DNA of 64,000 nucleotides, from contig CANFLU010000007.1 of the NCBI GenBank assembly GCA_947447975.1, positions 1 to 64,000 on the forward strand, read 5' to 3'. Below the pieces are notes generated by a model. It was given only the letters and a program-made list of their open reading frames with translations. It made no database searches and was not told where the DNA came from. Positions 59,733 to 64,000 of the stretch are shown here, piece by piece. Position 1 is the first letter of the stretch; each line of letters begins with the position of its first letter. Position numbers and translations under genes: made by a program. This DNA is from Comamonadaceae bacterium (GTDB taxonomy: Bacteria; Pseudomonadota; Gammaproteobacteria; Burkholderiales; Burkholderiaceae_C).

Positions 59733-62700
59733 TTAGCTGCCCAGCTGCGCCCAAGCTTTTTCCAGGCGCTTGACGCTGACGGGCTGGGGGGTGCGCAGCT
59801 CTTGCGCAAAAAAGCTGACGCGCAGCTCTTCCATCAGCCAGCGGAATTCGGCCATGCGTTCATCAACCACGCCCTTGCGCTCGGCCACCAAGCGCCAGTA
59901 GCGCTGCTCCAGCGGGCGCAACTCGGCCAGGCGGGCTGCATCGCGCGCCGGGTCGGCGCGGTATTTGTCCAAGCGCAAGGTGATGGCCTGCAGATAGCGG
60001 GCCAGATGCTGCAAGCGCGGCCAGGGCGTGGCTTGCAAAAAGCGCTTGGTCACCAGCCGCTGTAATTGGGCACCGGCGTCCTCGCACGCGCCAGCGGCGT
60101 TTTTACTGTCTTTGATTTTGCGCGCCGCGTTTTGGTACTCCAGCAAAATCGTCAACGCCATACGCGCCACTTCGTTGGCGATCAGAGTCAGGCGGCCACG
60201 GCCTTCGTCCAAACGCTTTTGAAATGCCACCGCGTCCGTGGGTAATGGCTCCAGCAAAAACGCCCGCTCCAGCGCCAGCGCGATGATGTAGGCCTTCAGC
60301 TCTTCCACGGTTCCGCCTCCGGCATTGCTGCCATCGACCTTGCCTACTTGCATGAAAGCTGCTCCCATTTTTTGCAAGTCCGGGATGTTTTTTTCCAGGT
60401 ATTTGATGGCGTCTTTGAGTTGCAAAGCAAACAGGCGCACCAAGCCGCTACGGTGTTTGCTCGCGGCGATTTGCGGCTCATCAAACACTTCCAGCGTCAC
60501 TGCATCGCCACCATCGACCAGCGCCGGAAAGCCAATCACCGCATGCTCGCCTTTGCGTATTTCCAGCAACTCGGGCAATGGCCCAAACGTCCAAGTGATA
60601 TAGCGCTGCTCGGCGCTGGGGAGCTGGGTAGCGGCTGCGCCTTGGGCGCGGTCCGCCGGGGCCGCAGCCTTTGCCTTCGCCGCGCCAGGAGGCGTTTGTG
60701 CGTTTCGTGGTTGCGGCCCCGGGGCATCCGCATGGCCCTGCCGCTTGCCGCCCTGCGCTGCCCCGGGCTGCAAAGACACCTGGCTATGCGGTGCTTGCGT
60801 GGGCACGGTATCGCTCAGCTTGAGCGCCGCCAAGGCCTGGAACGCCCCACGCGCTTGCGAGCCCCATTGCGCCTTGAGTGCCCCTAGGTTGCGGCCCTGC
60901 CCTAATTGACGGCCATGCTCATCGACCACGCGGATATTCATAAAAAAATGCGCAGCCAGCATGTCCACCTTGATGTCGGCCCGCACAATGTCCAGCGACG
61001 TGGCCTCGCGCACCAGTTTGAGCAGGGCATCGATGAGGCCACCTGCGCCAAAGCGTTCGGGCGTGTTGAGCACTTGCGCCATGCGCGCCGCCGTCTCCGG
61101 TAGCGGTACCAGGCGCGAACGCGGCCTTTGGTGCAAGGTCTTGAGCAAGGCCTGCACTTTGTCTTTGAGCATGCCCGGTACCAACCATTCGCAACGCTCC
61201 TCATTAACCTGATTGAGTACGAACAAGGGCACGGTGACGGTCACGCCATCGCGCGCGTCGCCCGGTTCATGTAAATACGTGGCCGCGCAATCGACGCCGC
61301 CCAAACGCAGCGCCTTGGGAAACTGGCTGGTGGTTATGCCCGCTGCCTCGTGGCGCATCAACTCTTCGCGCGTCAGCATCAACAGTGTGGGCTGCCTTTT
61401 CACTTCCTCGCGGTACCAGCGCTCGCAGCTATAGCCACTGCACACATCCGCGGGCAGTTGCTGGTCGTAAAAAGCGTAGATCAATGCGTCATCGACCAGT
61501 ACATCCTGGCGCCGGGCTTTGTGCTCCAAATCCTCAACTTGTTGGATCAATTTCAGGTTCGCCGCCAAAAACGGCAGCGGCGTTTCCCATAGGCCTTCGA
61601 CCAGCGCCTGGCGGATAAATATCTCTCGCGCTCCGGCCAAATCAACCCGGCTGTAGTTCACGCGTCGACCGCTATAGACCACCATGCCATACAAAGTGGC
61701 CCGTTCCAGCGCCACCACTTCGGCCGCTTTTTTCTCCCAGTGCGGGTCCAGCAATTGCTTTTTGAGCAAATGGCCGCCTACTTGTTCAATCCACTGCGGG
61801 TCAATCGCCGCAATACCGCGCCCAAATAAACGCGTGGTCTCGACCAATTCAGCCGCAATAATCCAGCGCCCCGGCTTCTTCACCAAATGCGCGCCGGGAT
61901 GGGGAAAGAACTTGATGCTGCGCGCGCCCAGGTATTCGCCTTGCTGGCCTTCAGCCTCCAACTTGCAACCCACATTGCCCAGCAAACCGGCCAGCATGGA
62001 CAAATGCAATTGCTCATAGGACGCGGGCGCTGTGTTGATGCGCCATTGGTGCTCAGCCACCACCGTGAGCAACTGGCTGTGGATGTCTTTCCATTCGCGC
62101 AAACGACGTACGCTGATAAAGTTTTGCCGTAACAATTGCTCAAACTGGCGATTGCTCAGCTTGTGCGCGCCGCTGACCTCGGCTTTGTCGCCGCGCGCAG
62201 CACCAAGCCATTTCCATAACTTCAGATAACCAGAAAATTCGCTTTTTTCGTCGTCAAACTTGGCATGCGCCTGGTCCGCCTGGGCTTGCGCATCCATGGG
62301 CCGGTCGCGTACATCCTGCACGCTCAGCGCCGAGGCGATGATCAGCACCTCGTCCAAGGCCTCGCGTTTACGGGCTTCCAAAATCATCCGGCCCACGCGC
62401 GGATCCAAGGGCAGGCGTGCCAATTCTTGGCCCAGCGCCGTGAGTTCATTGGCCTCGTCCACCGCGCCCAACTCTTGCAGCAACTGGTAGCCGTCGGCCA
62501 TTGCGCGGCCCGAAGGGCGCTCCAAAAATGGAAAGTCCTCCACCGCGCCCAGGCGCAGCGACTTCATGCGCAAGATAACCCCCGCCAGCGAAGAGCGCAA
62601 AATTTCCGGGTCGGTAAAGCGCTCGCGTCCGACAAAGTCTTTGTCCTCATACAGACGTATGCAGATACCGTCGGCCACCCGCCCGCAGCGCCCAGCACGC

Positions 62701-63839
62701 TGGTTGGCCGAGCTTTGGCTAATAGGCTCGACCAACAATTGTTCTACCTTGCTGCGAAAGCTGTAACGCTTGATGCGCGCCGTACCGCTGTCTATGACGA
62801 ATCGGATGCCGGGCACCGTTAGCGACGTCTCGGCCACATTGGTAGCCAGCACAATACGTCTGCCGGTATGACCTTCAAATATGCGGTCTTGCTCCGCTTG
62901 GCTTAAGCGGGCAAACAGGGGTAAAACTTCGCAATTGCGCAAGACCGGCTGGTGGCTCAGATGGCGGCGCAAATGGTCTGCCGCCTCGCGGATTTCGCGC
63001 TCGCCGGGCAGAAATACCAGGATGTCGCCAGCCGCTCCACCGCGCCAAAGTTCATCGACGCCTTCGGCAATGGCGTCGTTGATGTCGTAGTCGCGTCGCT
63101 CTTCAAAAGGCCGGTAGCGTTGCTCCACCGGGAACATACGCCCCGACACCATGATCACTGGCGCCGGCGTCAGCGTCTTGGCGTCCTCTGTGCCTTGCAG
63201 GCTGGCGAAGTGGTCGGCAAAGCGCTGCGCATCGATCGTGGCCGAGGTCACGATCACTTTGAGGTCCGGACGCCTTGGCAATATCTGGCGCAAAAAGCCC
63301 AGCAAAAAATCGATGTTCAGGCTGCGTTCGTGCGCCTCGTCGATGATGATCGTGTCATAGGCCAGCAGCAGCGGGTCGGTTTGCGTTTCGGCCAGCAAGA
63401 TGCCATCGGTCATTAGCTTGACCGAGGCGTCGCGGCTTAAACGGTCTTGAAAACGCACCTTAAAGCCAACTACCTCGCCTAAGGGGGTGTGTAGTTCTTC
63501 GGCAATGCGCTTGGCGACGCTGCTCGCCGCAATGCGGCGCGGCTGCGTGTGGCCAATGAGTTTGCCACGCGGCGCCGGTTTGCCATTGGGCAACACTTTG
63601 GGGTAATTGCACAAGCCGCGGCCCATGGCCAGCGCGATTTTGGGCAATTGGGTGGTCTTGCCCGAGCCGGTTTCACCGCAAACGATGATGACCTGGTGAC
63701 GCTCCAGCAAGGCCATGATTTCCTCGCGCTTGCCCGATACCGGCAAGGATTCGGGAAACTCGATGCGCAAAGTGGATGTGGCGGGAGGGGATGCTGACAC
63801 GGGCTGAGACGGGCTGGGGCAGCGTATTATCCCCTCCAT
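59733..63839 (-). CDS. hrpA: ATP-dependent RNA helicase HrpA
   Basis: HrpA is a large DEAH-box RNA helicase; recent work links it to rescue of stalled or colliding ribosomes. The protein has about 1368 residues from the ATG at 63839. Motifs: I CGETGSGKTTQLPKIAL, II IDEAHERSLN (DEAH), III VTSATIDAQRFADHF, VI QRAGRCGRV. OB-fold and DUF3418 domains follow. An Ala/Pro/Gln-rich low-complexity linker lies in the C-terminal third (QPGAAQGGKRQGHADA, AKAKAAAPADRAQGAA). The start is uncertain: ATG 63860 also lies in frame, and GTG at 63800 (MSASPPATS) leaves more room for the divergent argA. The ATG at 63839 shares bases with the argA ATG. Confidence 0.94.
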   Translation of the reverse strand: MEGIIRCPSPSQPVSASPPATSTLRIEFPESLPVSGKREEIMALLERHQVIIVCGETGSGKTTQLPKIALAMGRGLCNYPKVLPNGKPAPRGKLIGHTQPRRIAASSVAKRIAEELHTPLGEVVGFKVRFQDRLSRDASVKLMTDGILLAETQTDPLLLAYDTIIIDEAHERSLNIDFLLGFLRQILPRRPDLKVIVTSATIDAQRFADHFASLQGTEDAKTLTPAPVIMVSGRMFPVEQRYRPFEERRDYDINDAIAEGVDELWRGGAAGDILVFLPGEREIREAADHLRRHLSHQPVLRNCEVLPLFARLSQAEQDRIFEGHTGRRIVLATNVAETSLTVPGIRFVIDSGTARIKRYSFRSKVEQLLVEPISQSSANQRAGRCGRVADGICIRLYEDKDFVGRERFTDPEILRSSLAGVILRMKSLRLGAVEDFPFLERPSGRAMADGYQLLQELGAVDEANELTALGQELARLPLDPRVGRMILEARKREALDEVLIIASALSVQDVRDRPMDAQAQADQAHAKFDDEKSEFSGYLKLWKWLGAARGDKAEVSGAHKLSNRQFEQLLRQNFISVRRLREWKDIHSQLLTVVAEHQWRINTAPASYEQLHLSMLAGLLGNVGCKLEAEGQQGEYLGARSIKFFPHPGAHLVKKPGRWIIAAELVETTRLFGRGIAAIDPQWIEQVGGHLLKKQLLDPHWEKKAAEVVALERATLYGMVVYSGRRVNYSRVDLAGAREIFIRQALVEGLWETPLPFLAANLKLIQQVEDLEHKARRQDVLVDDALIYAFYDQQLPADVCSGYSCERWYREEVKRQPTLLMLTREELMRHEAAGITTSQFPKALRLGGVDCAATYLHEPGDARDGVTVTVPLFVLNQVNEERCEWLVPGMLKDKVQALLKTLHQRPRSRLVPLPETAARMAQVLNTPERFGAGGLIDALLKLVREATSLDIVRADIKVDMLAAHFFMNIRVVDEHGRQLGQGRNLGALKAQWGSQARGAFQALAALKLSDTVPTQAPHSQVSLQPGAAQGGKRQGHADAPGPQPRNAQTPPGAAKAKAAAPADRAQGAAATQLPSAEQRYITWTFGPLPELLEIRKGEHAVIGFPALVDGGDAVTLEVFDEPQIAASKHRSGLVRLFALQLKDAIKYLEKNIPDLQKMGAAFMQVGKVDGSNAGGGTVEELKAYIIALALERAFLLEPLPTDAVAFQKRLDEGRGRLTLIANEVARMALTILLEYQNAARKIKDSKNAAGACEDAGAQLQRLVTKRFLQATPWPRLQHLARYLQAITLRLDKYRADPARDAARLAELRPLEQRYWRLVAERKGVVDERMAEFRWLMEELRVSFFAQELRTPQPVSVKRLEKAWAQLGS

Positions 63840-64000
63840 GACTTCCGTTTTTAACTTCACCTTCGTGCCCTGGTTCAGGTCGGTGGCGCCCTATATCCAC
63901 AAGTTTCGGCACCAGACCTTTGTGGTCGGTATTGCTGGTGAAGCAATTGCAGCCGGAAAACTTCCCCACCTGGCGCAAGACCTGGCCATGATCCAGAGCA
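63838..64000 (+). CDS. argA: N-acetylglutamate synthase, partial
   Basis: Only the first 54 codons lie within the window. They read MTSVFNFTFVPWFRSVAPYIHKF, HQTFVVGIAGEAIAAGKLP and HLAQDLAMIQ, the beginning of ArgA (amino-acid kinase-like N-terminal domain with the VVGIAGEAI segment). ArgA makes N-acetylglutamate from glutamate and acetyl-CoA, the first step of arginine synthesis. Its ATG overlaps the ATG of the divergent hrpA (positions 63838-63840 and 63837-63839). The promoter must lie in hrpA coding or leader sequence. No ribosome site is obvious. Confidence 0.9.
   Translation, partial: MTSVFNFTFVPWFRSVAPYIHKFRHQTFVVGIAGEAIAAGKLPHLAQDLAMIQS

Overview
The window is a 64 kb piece of a GC-rich betaproteobacterial chromosome, most likely order Burkholderiales and plausibly family Comamonadaceae. 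The evidence is the gene content and order: thyA-folA-xthA, glnA followed by ntrB-ntrC, a PhaR-type PHA regulator, holC-pepA divergent from lptF-lptG, a CysB-type regulator, and hrpA divergent from argA. I cannot fix genus or species from the sequence. Most of the window is compact housekeeping DNA with short gaps and several stop/start overlaps.

Bases 1-6001 look like accessory DNA. They hold a Bro-N phage-type gene behind a LexA-like operator, an orphan XRE regulator, the 3' remnant of a superfamily 1 helicase, an unrecognised 560-residue protein, and a single-chain MmeI-like restriction-modification enzyme. The enzyme's methyltransferase region carries an in-frame 183-bp insertion that looks like a small inverted-repeat element flanked by an 8-bp direct repeat.

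Bases 6138-40683 are mostly core. They hold an NRDE protein; a Cys-cluster protein with an acyltransferase-like partner; a small SET-domain protein; YihY and DUF2069 membrane proteins; an FAD-linked dehydrogenase; thyA-folA-xthA; and the nitrogen regulon block glnA / DUF4124 protein / ntrB / ntrC. glnA has a recognisable sigma-54 promoter and an upstream NtrC site. A minus-strand run follows (molybdopterin-binding, EI24, fatty-acid hydroxylase, NodB-like, beta-propeller, rsuA), then arfB, phaR, rimO, a MazEF-like pair, a nitronate monooxygenase, a four-gene J-domain cluster, and assorted metabolic genes ending in fadH and a glutamine amidotransferase.

Bases about 40690-52480 are visibly A/T-richer and different in style. 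A 1547-residue lipoprotein carries 16 tandem Cys-containing modules and a lectin-like C-terminus. Next to it is a six-gene minus-strand cluster whose products all carry export signals: a MORN-caspase, an FGE/SUMF1-fold protein lacking the usual catalytic Cys, a DUF4384 protein, an LPP20-like lipoprotein, an Ig-like small protein, and a TPR-trypsin-like protease. The block ends beside tRNA-Ser(GGA). This is the best candidate for an undescribed system: an envelope-located pairing of two proteases with sensor and scaffold proteins.

Bases 52483-64000 return to core genes: tRNA-Ser, holC-pepA, lptF-lptG-cbiX, cysB, an aminotransferase, a TIGR01244 phosphatase-like protein, hrpA, and the start of argA at the window edge.
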